In this document: positions 28,084 to 38,993 of the stretch, piece after piece | How the letters are laid out: each line of letters begins with the position of its first letter | How positions within the stretch are numbered: position 1 is the first letter of the stretch | DNA from: Clostridia bacterium | GTDB lineage: Bacteria > Bacillota > Clostridia > UMGS1810 | Reading direction: 5' to 3' | Assembly (NCBI GenBank): GCA_017416845.1 | Contig: JAFQBA010000036.1 | Coordinates: 1 to 49,599, forward strand | DNA length: 49,599 nucleotides | Translations under genes and position numbers: made by a program | Notes under the pieces: model-generated | Databases searched by the model: none | What the model was told of the DNA's origin: nothing | What the model saw: the letters and a program-made list of their open reading frames with translations, nothing else

Positions 28084-28139
28084 TTGAACCGCCCCCCGAA
28101 AGTTAGACCAAAAATCCAACTTTTGGGAGGTCGGTTCAA
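28084..28139. repeat. 56-bp palindrome resembling fused IS3-type ends (MITE-like), possible terminator
   Basis: TTGAACCGCCCCCCGAAAGTT (28084-28104) faces TTGAACCGACCTCCCAAAAGTT on the other strand (from 28139 inward), with only about a dozen bases between the arms. The arms resemble terminal repeats of IS3/IS150-like elements in orientation (T/TG ends outward, GTTAGACC-like inner ends), which would make this a stripped element lacking any transposase. It begins 4 bases beyond the beta-galactosidase stop and lies between convergent genes, so the hairpin may also serve as terminator for both. Confidence 0.55.
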
Positions 28140-28142
28140 GGC

Positions 28143-31239
<3,097 letters not shown>

Positions 31240-31305
31240 AAAATATTAATGATAGGCGCACACCAGGATGACAACGAGCTCAGAAGCGACGCTCTTGCAA
31301 AAAAT
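31240..31305 (+). pseudogene. Remnant resembling the N-terminus of a PIG-L/LmbE-type deacetylase
   Basis: The frame from 31240 reads KILMIGAHQDDNELRSDALAK, which parallels the conserved start of PIG-L/LmbE proteins (K.LVIGAHPDD.EL...G..AK). The Pro and the Gly-Gly pair are lost and no full-length frame follows. It lies in a 740-base gap with no intact gene and appears to be decayed coding sequence. Confidence 0.4.
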
Positions 31306-31331
31306 AAGTTAACCTCGAACACAAACCTTTT

Positions 31332-31403
31332 AAAAAAGAGCTTGGCTTCAAAAGTGTTATTGTGACCAATGCCGTTGACATGGCGGCTCTCAAAGCATCC
31401 TGC
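31332..31403 (+). pseudogene. Remnant resembling a GH3 beta-N-acetylhexosaminidase (NagZ-like) segment
   Basis: In a different frame from the preceding remnant, the sequence reads KKELGFKSVIVTNAVDMAAL, close to the NagZ core 'LR.ELGF.GVIITDAL.M.AI'. The catalytic-region Asp (TDA) is Asn here and the frame ends nearby, so this cannot be functional. It would be a small fragment of a lost glycosidase gene. Confidence 0.4.
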
Positions 31404-31527
31404 CCCTTAACCAAAAAAAATCAAAAATACAGCTATTCTTTACTTCTCATATACCGAATACTTCAGTGAAGATCTGCGAATTATGAAGAGGAAATTTTAG
31501 AAACGCAGAATAAAGCTTCATCTCCAG

Positions 31528-31611
31528 CGAAGAGTTGCATCCCATTATGATATGCAGGAATTTGCCTTCAAAGAAGTGTATCCCTACGAGAAACTCCGGA
31601 AAAAAGAATAA
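31528..31611 (+). pseudogene. Short open C-terminal-like fragment in a decayed region
   Basis: The frame from 31528 reads RRVASHYDMQEFAFKEVYP and ends at a TAA (31609-31611). It is in the same frame as the PIG-L-like remnant at 31240 and may be the end of the same decayed gene. The family is not recognised with confidence. Confidence 0.3.
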
Positions 31612-31676
31612 AGCAGTTTATTATCCGAAGCTCGTCATTGATGTCGGTAATTTATGAAGATTTTAATACTAAACCA

Positions 31677-31719
31677 ACAGTGGTCACATGAAATTATAAA
31701 GTTTTCATGCGACCACTGT
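31677..31719. terminator. Strong hairpin terminator
   Basis: ACAGTGGTC (31677-31685) pairs with GACCACTGT (31711-31719), and after one mismatch CATGAAA pairs with TTTCATG. A T-rich run (GTTTTATTTT) follows on the plus strand. It starts 6 bases after the stop of the leftward membrane-protein gene and also closes off the decayed region. Confidence 0.75.
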
Positions 31720-31724
31720 CAGTT

Positions 31725-32444
31725 TTATTTTCCTTTTTGAGTTTTCCGGCGAAACAATGCTGTTCCGATGAAGAAAAGAACTGTTACAATATTTAACCCT
31801 GTTATCATATTCTGAGATGCATATATGCCCATAAAGACGGAATATGTACCAAAAAGCAATATCCCCGCACACCTTAACGAAAAATCCTTAAAGCACAAAA
31901 ACACAGCTATCAATGCAAAAAGCGAGCCAAGATATGCTCCCATATCCACATTGTCACATTCCGCAAGCTTTGTCACACCATTTTCTTTTATCTCAAATGC
32001 ATAAAGCGTTTCGCCAATGTCGCGCTTTATATCCGAAACACATTCTGCCTCTGTGTATTGCGATCCGTTGTAATACTTAACACGGTATATCCAATCATCA
32101 CTCTTTCCGACATATTCGACAATCTCTGTCTTTACTTCACGCCCATTTTTAGAAAGCGCGATATAATTAGCTGTGGAATCAACCGACACAGCCATAAAAG
32201 CAATTGCAACAATTACAATTGCAACCTTTAGCAAAATACCAATGATTTTCAGCATTATGCTTTTTTCTTTCGGTTGATGCTTTACGGTTACATCCGGTTC
32301 TGAAGTCTTGGGCTTATCGCTTTGGAAATAATCATCAGATTCATCATCTTTATTATCTTTGGGCTTCGGATTGTCAAGTAAATCATCTATATTGTCAAAT
32401 CTTTCGAACAAATCTTCTGTTTCGGTATTTTTATTATTGTGCAT
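31725..32444 (-). CDS. Membrane protein with acidic cytosolic N-terminus and DUF3592-like region, unknown function
   Basis: A 239-residue protein. Start at 32444 (ATG) because GGAGG lies 7 bases upstream; longer in-frame readings to 32612 have no ribosome site. Residues 1-65 are acidic and low-complexity (DNKDDESDDYF). A first TM segment (about 65-90) is followed by a soluble beta region (about 95-165) that resembles DUF3592-type extracellular domains (AEIVEYVGKSDDWIYRVKYYNG-like pattern). Three more TM segments span about 170-232. The role is unknown. A promoter TTGATT-16-TATAAT (32494-32467) lies directly upstream, divergent from metF. Confidence 0.65.
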   Translation of the reverse strand: MHNNKNTETEDLFERFDNIDDLLDNPKPKDNKDDESDDYFQSDKPKTSEPDVTVKHQPKEKSIMLKIIGILLKVAIVIVAIAFMAVSVDSTANYIALSKNGREVKTEIVEYVGKSDDWIYRVKYYNGSQYTEAECVSDIKRDIGETLYAFEIKENGVTKLAECDNVDMGAYLGSLFALIAVFLCFKDFSLRCAGILLFGTYSVFMGIYASQNMITGLNIVTVLFFIGTALFRRKTQKGK

Positions 32445-32466
32445 ACAAAAACCTCCATTTATATCT

Positions 32467-32494
32467 ATTATATCAAAAATACCGACAAAATCAA
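32467..32494 (-). promoter_or_regulatory. Promoter of the small membrane-protein gene
   Basis: Minus strand: TTGATT (32494-32489), 16 bases, TATAAT (32472-32467), with GGAGG and the ATG (32444) close downstream. Confidence 0.6.
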
Positions 32495-32527
32495 GAACTA
32501 ATTTCTTGACGACCGTAAACGAATCAC

Positions 32528-32556
32528 TTGACTTTGCCGTTGCACAGTGATATACT
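32528..32556 (+). promoter_or_regulatory. Promoter of metF
   Basis: TTGACT (32528-32533), 17 bases, TATACT (32551-32556). The expected start near 32563 leaves a leader of about 23 bases with GAAGAGG 7 bases before the ATG. There is no room for a riboswitch in this leader. Confidence 0.65.
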
Positions 32557-32585
32557 GATTTTATAAATTTCGAAGAGGTATAATC

Positions 32586-33470
32586 ATGAAAATCATTGAC
32601 ATACTCACCCAAAACAAACTTTCAATTTCATTTGAAGTTTTTCCTCCAAAAACCGAAATGAGTTTCGAAAGTGTTAAACACGCAACTGAAGAAATAGCCA
32701 AACTAAAGCCGTCTTTCATGAGTGTTACATACGGTGCCGGAGGCGGCACAAGCAAATACACCCTTGATATAGCCAAAAATATTAAAGAAATGTATGGAGT
32801 GCCGACTCTTGCTCATCTTACCTGTGTTTCTTCAACCAAAGAAACCGTCCAAAGCAAAATCCATGATATAAAAGAAGCAGGCATAACAAATATAATGGCG
32901 CTTCGCGGAGATATTCCGCAACATCTTGAAAACTGTGACCGAAGCCGGTGGGACTACAGATACGCCATAGATCTCATACATGAGCTGAAAAATACGGCCA
33001 ATGATTTTTGCATAGGATGCGCATGCTACCCGGAAATTCATCCCGAAAGCTCAAATCAGAAGGAAGATATAAAATATCTCAAAGAAAAGGTTGATGCAGG
33101 CTGTGACTTTATTACAACTCAGATGTTTTTCGACAACAATCTGCTCTATAATTTTCTATATAAAATTCGCGAGGCAGGCATAACAGTTCCGGTTATTCCC
33201 GGAATCATGCCTATTACCAATGCCAATCAGGTGGACCGTGCCATAAAACTTTCGGGCTCGTTTATGCCTCAGCGTTTCAAAAGCCTTGTGGACAGATTCG
33301 GTTCAGACCCCAACGCCATGAAGCAGGCAGGCATTGCCTATGCAACGGACCAGATTATTGATCTTTATGCAAACAGCATTACAAACATTCACGTATATTC
33401 CATGAACAAACCGGAGGTTGCCGAGAAAATACAAAGCAATCTTTCGGATATTTTGGGGAAAGAGTTTTAA
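32586..33470 (+). CDS. metF: Methylenetetrahydrofolate reductase
   Basis: A 294-residue TIM-barrel flavoprotein that reduces 5,10-methylene-THF to 5-methyl-THF for methionine synthesis. Family motifs: SFEVFPPKTEMSFESV with the catalytic Glu near residue 18, SVTYGAGGGTSKYTLDIA, LAHLTCVSSTKE, MALRGDIP, the YPEIHPE loop, FITTQMFFDNN and VIPGIMPITN. The length equals the standard bacterial MetF. It is a housekeeping gene standing alone between its own promoter and terminator, unrelated to the flanking glycan genes. SAM or T-box control is not visible. Confidence 0.95.
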   Translation: MKIIDILTQNKLSISFEVFPPKTEMSFESVKHATEEIAKLKPSFMSVTYGAGGGTSKYTLDIAKNIKEMYGVPTLAHLTCVSSTKETVQSKIHDIKEAGITNIMALRGDIPQHLENCDRSRWDYRYAIDLIHELKNTANDFCIGCACYPEIHPESSNQKEDIKYLKEKVDAGCDFITTQMFFDNNLLYNFLYKIREAGITVPVIPGIMPITNANQVDRAIKLSGSFMPQRFKSLVDRFGSDPNAMKQAGIAYATDQIIDLYANSITNIHVYSMNKPEVAEKIQSNLSDILGKEF

Positions 33471-33506
33471 AACCAAAGTATCCTCCGCTGTTTTTCATAT
33501 CCCCGG

Positions 33507-33554
33507 GATGGTGTAAAAAATTTGTGTGAATTTTCTTACACCATCTTTTATTTT
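33507..33554 (+). terminator. Intrinsic terminator of metF
   Basis: GATGGTGTAA (33507-33516) pairs perfectly with TTACACCATC (33536-33545), followed by TTTTATTTT. Confidence 0.85.
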
Positions 33555-33593
33555 GAAATATCAGACAAAATTTATCATCATTACCTGGCGCAG

Positions 33594-34985
33594 CTATTGA
33601 AAAATAAGGAAATAAAAATCATCTCTCACAGCCTGATCTGATAAAAGGGCAAGAACAGGCTTATCACTGTCATAATCTGCAACTCCTATATACATGCTCA
33701 CATCCGGCGATATATCTTTTTCGGACACCACTGTTTTGCATATATATGTCTCCCCGGGCATAATTTCCGAAAGCTTTATATCCACTTCACCAAGAGTTTG
33801 CATGCCTCCGCTTTCTTGTTGCACATACAAGTATACCGGCAGGTCAAAATATATGGGTGCTACACCGTCATTTTTCCATGTAAGAATAATATCTACAGTA
33901 TCGGCATTATATTTTTGTTTCATTTCAGCTTTTACTATACCAAGCCTGTATCCCATAGCGGCTATAAGTCTGTTGCTGACCATTGCACGTATATTTTCTT
34001 CCGTGCCGTCGTCATCTGCCGGACTGTTCGGTCCCAAAAATGTGGTGTGGGCTTCTTGAAGACTCAATACGGTATCATCAAGGCATTTGGTGTATATATC
34101 CATAGTTGAAAAAGCGCCCGAAATTTCGCCGCCGGAGGGAGAAGTTTTCCAGAAATCAGGCATAGATGTCAGCCTTACCGATTCTTCACCCTGCTTATAT
34201 TCTCCGCCGTTTTCTATCCATGCGAGCCATTCATTTGTTGCATCAGTTTTACCAAACACATCATTATACACCCCTGTGTTATATACATCTGCGCCCTTGA
34301 AAGGACGTCTCATTAGAAGCTTAGCTCCCGAAAAAGCATCAACATAATGATTGATATATTCATTTCGAACGCTTTCCGAAGGCATGGGCGGCATGCCCTC
34401 TACGTCCTTTATGTGCCATTCACCCCAATGTCCGATACTTCCCAATTCAACAAAAGCTGTAAATCCGTCATCAAAATAACCTGCCAGTGCTTCAATAGCT
34501 TTTCTGTGATATTCAATAAACGTTTTGTCACTGTAATCAGGACAATATCCTTTTCCGTATGAAATATCATAATAGTTTCCTCTTGTTATCTCCATAAGCC
34601 AGTCAGGTATATCACTGTGACTCTCCTCCGACGGATAATCACATACAAATCTGAGCACAGCATGTTTACCGGCATCTTTCCACGCCTTTATATTTTTTTC
34701 TTTCTCTATACTCTCAAAATCAAACTCACTGCATGATTCCGGCTGAAGCTCGCGAAACGTCACATCAATATAAACAAGGGAACAAATACTGACACTTTCT
34801 GTATCTTCTGCCCACGGTGCAAAACCCATATAAGGATTTATAACCGATTTATCTGTCATGGAAAACGTTTCTGTTCTGTTTATTTTGTATTCATATCCGC
34901 CATCCCCCCTGCACGCTGTCAGAAGCATGACGATACAAATCAAAAAACACAGTATTTTGTACTGTTTGCATACATAAACAAGCAT
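33594..34985 (-). CDS. DUF4832-type lipoprotein, glycosidase-like, divergent from the Pel operon
   Basis: About 463 residues. It starts with a lipoprotein signal ending in LLTAC (Cys near residue 25), so it is membrane-anchored outside the cell. The body matches my memory of DUF4874/DUF4832 proteins: NPYMGFAPW, VYIDVTFRELQP, LRFVCDYPSEE, and FVELGSIGHWGEWH in a TIM-barrel-like region, then a C-terminal beta domain (about 345-460). DUF4832 resembles GH-type barrels but no substrate is established to my knowledge. The start at 34985 is preferred because GGGTGA precedes it; a GTG at 34997 would leave almost no leader behind the promoter at 35018-35045. It shares the control region with the Pel operon but lies outside the riboswitch's reach. 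Confidence 0.72.
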   Translation of the reverse strand: MLVYVCKQYKILCFLICIVMLLTACRGDGGYEYKINRTETFSMTDKSVINPYMGFAPWAEDTESVSICSLVYIDVTFRELQPESCSEFDFESIEKEKNIKAWKDAGKHAVLRFVCDYPSEESHSDIPDWLMEITRGNYYDISYGKGYCPDYSDKTFIEYHRKAIEALAGYFDDGFTAFVELGSIGHWGEWHIKDVEGMPPMPSESVRNEYINHYVDAFSGAKLLMRRPFKGADVYNTGVYNDVFGKTDATNEWLAWIENGGEYKQGEESVRLTSMPDFWKTSPSGGEISGAFSTMDIYTKCLDDTVLSLQEAHTTFLGPNSPADDDGTEENIRAMVSNRLIAAMGYRLGIVKAEMKQKYNADTVDIILTWKNDGVAPIYFDLPVYLYVQQESGGMQTLGEVDIKLSEIMPGETYICKTVVSEKDISPDVSMYIGVADYDSDKPVLALLSDQAVRDDFYFLIFQ

Positions 34986-35017
34986 ATTTTCACCCACATT
35001 GCAATAATACTAATTAT

Positions 35018-35045
35018 ATTATAAATCTTTGTTAAAATATGTCAA
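35018..35045 (-). promoter_or_regulatory. Promoter of the DUF4832 lipoprotein gene
   Basis: Minus strand: TTGACA (35045-35040), 16 bases, TATAAT (35023-35018). It is back to back with the Pel promoter, with about 31 bases between the two -35 boxes. Confidence 0.65.
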
Positions 35046-35076
35046 TACCGATATGTGCGACAAAATAATTAAGATG

Positions 35077-35105
35077 TTGACAAATACAGCTCTTTATGAT
35101 ATAAT
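35077..35105 (+). promoter_or_regulatory. Consensus promoter of the Pel operon
   Basis: TTGACA (35077-35082), 17 bases, TATAAT (35100-35105): a perfect sigma-A promoter. The transcript would start near 35112, just ahead of the riboswitch. Such a strong promoter makes sense if control is exerted downstream at the RNA level. Confidence 0.85.
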
Positions 35106-35117
35106 AACCAATAATAA

Positions 35118-35199
35118 TCAATGGTAATTTTGAGCAAACTTATCGAAAGATCTGGACGCAAAGCATTAGTGCCTAAGCAGGTGATCTGTATGGTTGACT
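35118..35199 (+). promoter_or_regulatory. c-di-GMP-I (GEMM-I) riboswitch aptamer
   Basis: The conserved core is present in order. GAGCAAAC comes first, then a hairpin with a GAAA tetraloop closed by ATC/GAT (ATCGAAAGAT, 35142-35151), then GGACGCAAAGC (35154-35164). The second arm carries the tetraloop receptor CCTAAG (35172-35177), a CAG/CTG helix, and TATGG (35189-35193). CCTAAG plus TATGG is the 11-nt receptor that docks with the GAAA loop. It senses cyclic di-GMP. The 3' edge touches an intrinsic terminator starting at 35200, so control is by premature termination. Whether ligand switches expression on or off cannot be decided by eye, since the P1 stem is weak and could overlap the terminator's 5' arm. 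Confidence 0.93.
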
Positions 35200-35230
35200 G
35201 GCCGCAACTTGTTTAGTTGTGGTCTTTTTT
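35200..35230 (+). terminator. Riboswitch expression-platform terminator
   Basis: GGCCGCAACT (35200-35209) pairs with AGTTGTGGTC (35215-35224), including two G-U pairs, around a 5-base loop, followed by six T. It lies between the aptamer and the first Pel gene, so it is conditional and decides read-through. Confidence 0.88.
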
Positions 35231-35258
35231 AATTTTAAGCAAAGGGATGAACGAATAA

Positions 35259-38048
35259 ATGCCGGAGCCAAATGCAGTTTTAGTACTAAAGCATGAAAAC
35301 AATGCGGATATTCTGACAATTGAATACATATCGAACAACTCTATTCCCGAAACTTTAAACGGCGAAAGCGGATTCCACGTTTACCATGTACGTATGCTTA
35401 CCGAGCTTATTTTAAAAAAATATTCCGCTCTTTATCCCGAATCCGGTCTTACCGAAAAAAACATATCCGATATATCTGTTGCCTCCTCGCTTCATGACAT
35501 AGGCAAAATGAAAATTCCCCAAAGCATACTGGATTACCCCGGAAAGCTCTCTCCTCTGGAATATGACATTGTTAAAAAACACTCTGTATTCGGCGAAGAA
35601 ATCATTGCAAATACAAATTCGTTTGCAGATTCTGAAATAATCAGACACGCTAAGGAAATTGCAAGATATCACCATGAGCGCTATGATGCAACCGGATATC
35701 CCGACGGACTTAGAGGCGACAACATTCCTTTAAGTGCTCAGGTAGTTTCTCTTGCCGATTCTTTCGATGCCCTGACCAGCGCCAGAAGTTATAAAAAAGC
35801 ATTCTCTCAGGATGTCGCCATAGAAATGATAGCAAACGGAATGTGCGGTGTTTTCAAGCCTGAACTGATTGAGTGCCTGCTCTCCGTTGTAAATAACAAG
35901 GTACTCACAGACATCCGCAACCGCCTGGAAGAAAAGCGCAGTGTTGTTTTAGGCAAAAATATATTTGAGCCGAAAAACGTGCTGTTTTTGGGAAATACAG
36001 GATATATAACCGAAGAATTTATAGATGAAACATTTCCCGGTGTTCATATTACGGTTGTTGGAGACAGCAATCTGAAAAACACACACCTGATAAAAGCATA
36101 TACCCTGAAAAAACCTTCCATGAAACGCATCTTTGAAACCTATGACTTTGATCTTGTTATATATTTGGCAAAAGAACTGTCATACAATTCAACAGGAAAA
36201 AGCGATGCAGAAGACCTAAGAGAGATTCTTGCTTCCATGAAATCCACCCAAAAAGATTCAAGGTTTATGTATATCTCCTCGCTGGATGCAGCATTTTCTG
36301 AAAGCACCGACCGTGCACTTCTTTCTCGTGCAAAGGAAAATCTTTGTGAGCATTATGCTGACAAATTTGATATGAATATAAAAATAGTAAGAATTCCGTA
36401 TCTCTATCTTTCCACATATAAAAAAGACTATTTGTACTCACTTTTTGACCATATGGAATCCGAAAAAAGTGTTAAAATGGAAGAGTTCCCGGCTTCAAAA
36501 TGTCATTTTATTTCGTCATTTGACTTGTCGGAGCTTATTGTGCGCCTTACCGACAACTGGAAACCCGGCCCCGGCATACTCAACATAAACGACGAGTTTT
36601 CTGTTACATTTTCCGATCTAACCGAAAAGCTTTCACTGCTGAAACCCGGTGTAAGCTTTGAATATCTCGGAGAAAAAGAAAGTGCCGATCTTAATTCAAT
36701 TAATAAGGCAGTAAGAAATGAATACGGATGGTTTGAAAAAATTTCGATAATTGATGATATCAATGAACAGTACGAGAAGTTTAATAAGCAAAAAAACCAT
36801 ATTGTTACCTCGTTTTTTGACAAAGCAAAGGAATGGATTAAGAATCATACACTCATTGCTAAGCTTGCCGAGCTTTTCGGACTGTTTATAATTACAGAAA
36901 TTCTTGTATATGCAACAAATTCTGCCGTTTTATTTTCCATAGTGGATTTTCGAATGGCATATATTGTAATTATAGCTGTAACACACGGTCTCAGTTACGG
37001 AATCGGAGCCGCAGGCCTCAGTTCGCTTTCGTGGCTGATTGCCAAAATTTCAACAGGCACAAAATGGATTACCATATTTTATGAGCCGACCAACTGGCTT
37101 GCGTTTGTCTATTATTTTCTTATAGGCTCTGTTTGCGGATATGTGAAATTAAAATCAACCGATAAGATTTCTTCTCTTAACGAGCAAAATACCCTTCTTG
37201 AAGAAAAGCTCATATTCACACGTGAACTATACACCGACAATTTCAACGAAAAACGTGAACTTAAAAAGCAGATTATCGGCTCAAAGGACAGCTTCGGCAA
37301 AATATTTGACATAACCAAACAGCTTGACACTGCTGAACCCACAAAGCTGTATCTCAAAATTATGGATACCTTCGAAAGTGTTCTCGAAAACAAAACCATC
37401 AGCGTCTATTCCATAAATGATAACAGTGCCTTCGGAAGACTTGAGGTTGCTTCCAAGGAAATTGTCCATGATGCCGCACGTTCAATTTCACTGGATTCAT
37501 ATTCCGAGCTGATTGAAACAGTTTCGAAAAAGGAAATATGGAAAAACACTTCGTTTAAACCGGGACTTCCCATGTATGCATCGGGAGTTATGCGTGATTC
37601 AAAGCTTGAGCTTCTGATTTTCATATGGCACAGTTCCTCCGATCAACAATCACTATATTATGTAAATCTGTTCAAAATACTTTGCGATCTGGTGCAGATG
37701 TCACTGCTCAGAGCAAGAGACTATACTGCCGCCATATATGAAAAGCAGTATATTGCAAACACCCGTATATATAACAGCGAAGCATTTTCAAAAATATATG
37801 ACAACTTCCGTCAGATGTCCGACAGAAAAGTATTTTCATTTATCCGACTTGAATTTGACTGCGACTCGCTCAGTCACGCCCAAGCAAATAAAATACTTTC
37901 CGGAAAAATACGGGCAAATGATATTTTGGGTGTCGGAGAGAACGGAAAATTAAATCTGCTTCTTTCTCAGGCAACAACCAAGGACCTCGGATTTATTCTT
38001 CCGAGATTTGAAAATACCGGCATTAAGGTGACGGTTCTCGATAACTAA
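35259..38048 (+). CDS. HD-GYP / SDR-like / 4-TM / GAF / degenerate GGDEF fusion: PelD-type c-di-GMP receptor
   Basis: 929 residues. An HD-GYP domain (about 35-215) looks complete: His79-Asp80 in LHDIGK, His108, His130, HHE at 138-140, GYP at 146-148 and Asp167 in SLADSFDALTS. Next is a Rossmann/SDR-like domain (about 238-505; LFLGNTGYITEEF) in which the usual YxxxK is L355-SRA-K359, so it is probably not catalytic. Four TM helices (about 535-632), a coiled stretch, a GAF domain (about 690-830) and a C-terminal degenerate GGDEF domain (about 835-929) follow. The signature GGDEF is GENGK (893-897), but the inhibitory-site motif R885-A-N-D888 is kept. The last three parts match PelD, the c-di-GMP receptor that switches on Pel synthesis. 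The start ATG has AAAGGGA about 12 bases upstream. Confidence 0.88.
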   Translation: MPEPNAVLVLKHENNADILTIEYISNNSIPETLNGESGFHVYHVRMLTELILKKYSALYPESGLTEKNISDISVASSLHDIGKMKIPQSILDYPGKLSPLEYDIVKKHSVFGEEIIANTNSFADSEIIRHAKEIARYHHERYDATGYPDGLRGDNIPLSAQVVSLADSFDALTSARSYKKAFSQDVAIEMIANGMCGVFKPELIECLLSVVNNKVLTDIRNRLEEKRSVVLGKNIFEPKNVLFLGNTGYITEEFIDETFPGVHITVVGDSNLKNTHLIKAYTLKKPSMKRIFETYDFDLVIYLAKELSYNSTGKSDAEDLREILASMKSTQKDSRFMYISSLDAAFSESTDRALLSRAKENLCEHYADKFDMNIKIVRIPYLYLSTYKKDYLYSLFDHMESEKSVKMEEFPASKCHFISSFDLSELIVRLTDNWKPGPGILNINDEFSVTFSDLTEKLSLLKPGVSFEYLGEKESADLNSINKAVRNEYGWFEKISIIDDINEQYEKFNKQKNHIVTSFFDKAKEWIKNHTLIAKLAELFGLFIITEILVYATNSAVLFSIVDFRMAYIVIIAVTHGLSYGIGAAGLSSLSWLIAKISTGTKWITIFYEPTNWLAFVYYFLIGSVCGYVKLKSTDKISSLNEQNTLLEEKLIFTRELYTDNFNEKRELKKQIIGSKDSFGKIFDITKQLDTAEPTKLYLKIMDTFESVLENKTISVYSINDNSAFGRLEVASKEIVHDAARSISLDSYSELIETVSKKEIWKNTSFKPGLPMYASGVMRDSKLELLIFIWHSSSDQQSLYYVNLFKILCDLVQMSLLRARDYTAAIYEKQYIANTRIYNSEAFSKIYDNFRQMSDRKVFSFIRLEFDCDSLSHAQANKILSGKIRANDILGVGENGKLNLLLSQATTKDLGFILPRFENTGIKVTVLDN

Positions 38049-38084
38049 ATCTCCGTCGCAACTCAACTGACAGGAGCATTTTTC

Positions 38085-38993
38085 TTGAAAGGTGTGTATG
38101 TAATAATGATTTATATATTTCTCATGCTCTTACTGTTACATATTATATGCTGTGTCATAACCTTTCTCGGAATTCATATGGGGTTTTTGAATATCCACAA
38201 ATATATGTTTTTTGTCGTAGTATTTCTTCCCTTATGGGGATTTATGCTTGTCCTGATTCTTCATTTTCAAGTTATGATAAAAGGTGACGGTGTAAAGGAA
38301 ATTCAGGTTGAAAAGATGCGTCTTGATTCTGAGTTATACAAAGGAGTCAGTGTTGATGACAGAAAAAACGCATCGTCAATTGTTCCTCTTGAGGAAGCTC
38401 TTGTGATTAATTCCGCCGGACAGCGCAGAGAGCTTATCATGGATGTATTAAACGACAATCCGCGTGAATACATAGAATTTCTTCAAAAAGCAGGCGACAA
38501 TGATGACACCGAGGTTGTTCATTATGCAGTAACGGCAATGGTTGAAATCTCAAAAGAAAATGACCATATGCTGCAAAAGTTTGAGCGAAAGCACTCTGCC
38601 AATCCCGGCGACTATACCGTGCTTGATGAATACTGTAGTTTTTTGTGGAACTGCCTTGAGCAAAATCTCATGCAAGGGCAGGTTGAGATTATGAACCGCA
38701 ACACATTCAACGAACTCATTCGTGAAAAACTTGCAATAAAAGAGACTCTTGATGACTATATCAGACTTGTTAAAAACTTATTTAAGCTTAATTTTTATAC
38801 CGAAGCCGGCGAGGCTATCAAAAAAATGGACACTCTTTATCCCGAAAGCGAAGATGTGCTTCTTATTAAAACGGAATATTATGCATCTCTCGGAAACGGT
38901 GACAGAATAAAAGAAATCCTTGAAGAAGCTGAAAATAAAAAGATTTATCTCTCAGCCGCGGCAAAGGAGGTAATAGCATTTTGGAAATCTTAA
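38085..38993 (+). CDS. pelE: PelE-like membrane protein with TPR-type repeats
   Basis: 302 residues starting with TTG, supported by CAGGAG 8 bases upstream; an ATG at 38106 is a weaker option. Two TM helices (about 8-30 and 38-62) are followed by a cytosolic, helix-rich region with TPR-like repeats (about 105-300; DYIRLVKNLFKLNFYTEAGEAIKKM, LIKTEYYASLGNGDRIKEILEEA). Size and layout fit PelE, which joins PelD, PelF and PelG in the synthase complex at the membrane. The sequence itself is little conserved, so the name rests on architecture and gene order. Its end overlaps the next gene by 13 bases, implying coupled translation. Confidence 0.75.
   Translation: MKGVYVIMIYIFLMLLLLHIICCVITFLGIHMGFLNIHKYMFFVVVFLPLWGFMLVLILHFQVMIKGDGVKEIQVEKMRLDSELYKGVSVDDRKNASSIVPLEEALVINSAGQRRELIMDVLNDNPREYIEFLQKAGDNDDTEVVHYAVTAMVEISKENDHMLQKFERKHSANPGDYTVLDEYCSFLWNCLEQNLMQGQVEIMNRNTFNELIREKLAIKETLDDYIRLVKNLFKLNFYTEAGEAIKKMDTLYPESEDVLLIKTEYYASLGNGDRIKEILEEAENKKIYLSAAAKEVIAFWKS

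Noticed and set aside
32445..32612. 56-residue extension of the small membrane protein
   Set aside because: It would cross the predicted promoter of the gene and that of metF; GGAGG supports the ATG at 32444.
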